Positions 21,970 to 22,215 of a stretch of 22,215 bases of DNA are shown in pieces. The notes below the pieces were generated by a model. That model was not told the DNA's origin. It saw only the letters and a list, made by a program, of their open reading frames with translations, and did not search any database. A program made the position numbers and the translations under genes. The DNA is from an uncultured Lachnospiraceae bacterium. GTDB lineage: Bacteria > Bacillota > Clostridia > Lachnospirales > Lachnospiraceae. Position 1 is the stretch's first letter. Each line of letters starts with the position of its first letter. Location: NCBI GenBank assembly GCA_949076555.1, contig CARUOB010000003.1, forward strand, positions 11,392 through 33,606. Reading direction: 5' to 3'.

Positions 21970-22188
21970 ATGACAAAAACTTACAAGATTGAGGTTGACT
22001 GTGCAAACTGTGCGGAGAAAATGCAGGAAGCCGCTAAAAAGACGGAAGGCGTGGCTGAGGCTGTCGTGAGTTTTATGACCCAGAAAATGAAGGTGGAGTT
22101 CGCTGAGGGCGCGGACGAAAAGAGCGTTATGAAGCAGGTTTTGAAGGCGTGCCGGAAGGTGGAGCCTGACTGTGATATCGCGCTTTGA
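21970..22188 (+). CDS. Free-standing heavy-metal-associated (HMA) domain protein
   Basis: 72 residues from the ATG at 21970, preceded by AAAGGAG and GAGGGAA; the in-frame GTG at 21946 is less likely. It is a single ferredoxin-like HMA domain: TYKIEVDCANCAEKMQEAA contains the metal-binding Cys-x-x-Cys (Cys11/Cys14), followed by GVAEAVVSFMTQKMKVEF. The DCANCA form is typical of the N-terminal domain of Zn/Cd/Pb P-type ATPases rather than of copper chaperones (usually MxCxxC). The C-terminus CRKVEPDCDIAL also matches such domains. It probably hands metal to an ATPase encoded next; the window ends 27 bases later, with GAAAAGG as a possible ribosome site. It is co-transcribed with the ArsR gene (51-base gap). 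Confidence 0.9.
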   Translation: MTKTYKIEVDCANCAEKMQEAAKKTEGVAEAVVSFMTQKMKVEFAEGADEKSVMKQVLKACRKVEPDCDIAL

Positions 22189-22215
22189 CAGACGAAACAG
22201 GGTGCAGCGAAAAGG

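Noticed and set aside
22189..22215. Start of a P-type ATPase gene
   Set aside because: Only a possible ribosome site (GAAAAGG) is visible; no start codon of a next gene lies in the window, so it is an expectation only.

Overview
The window looks like chromosomal DNA of a Gram-positive, spore-forming member of the Clostridia, most likely Lachnospiraceae. This rests on the block yqfC-yqfD-phoH-(7TM-HD)-ybeY, on strong AGGAGG-type ribosome binding sites, on a single-subunit-type glutamate synthase small chain, and on protein sequences typical of that family. All supported genes lie on the + strand. No rRNA, tRNA, CRISPR array or insertion sequence was found.

Layout. (1) 1-949: the 3' part of gltA, closed by a strong terminator. 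(2) 1027-3219: an acidic membrane-anchored MORN-repeat protein, a small two-helix membrane protein, and rlmH, whose start overlaps the membrane-protein gene. (3) 3287-7601: the conserved Firmicutes block yqfC, yqfD, phoH, a membrane protein in the yqfF/pgpH position whose HD phosphodiesterase residues have decayed, and ybeY, with overlapping or closely spaced genes. (4) 7638-13174: a SpoVB/MurJ-like flippase, a secreted or anchored BofC-like protein, and two FAD-dependent oxidoreductases of different families. (5) 13187-17377: a proline/folate cluster. It opens with a strikingly structured leader (a four-way junction in the RNA), followed by proB without a PUA domain, a DUF7916-type TIM-barrel gene, a DUF896 gene, and one uninterrupted reading frame joining 5-formyltetrahydrofolate cyclo-ligase to proA. 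(6) about 17400-19650: an AT-rich accessory island with a gene broken by a stop at codon 7, a decayed reading-frame remnant, and a 65-residue membrane-anchored protein. Two promoters here share tandem direct repeats with identical spacing to the -10 box, which suggests one regulator (LytTR-like by geometry). (7) 19359-21421: a methyl-accepting chemotaxis protein with a sigma-28-like promoter and a terminator. (8) 21530-22215: an ArsR/SmtB-type metal sensor with a dyad operator and a free-standing heavy-metal-associated domain protein, probably leading into a metal P-type ATPase beyond the window.

The genes worth most attention are the structured element before proB, the 5-FCL/ProA continuous frame, the paired repeat-bearing promoters of the AT-rich island, and the HD-domain pseudoenzyme in the pgpH position.
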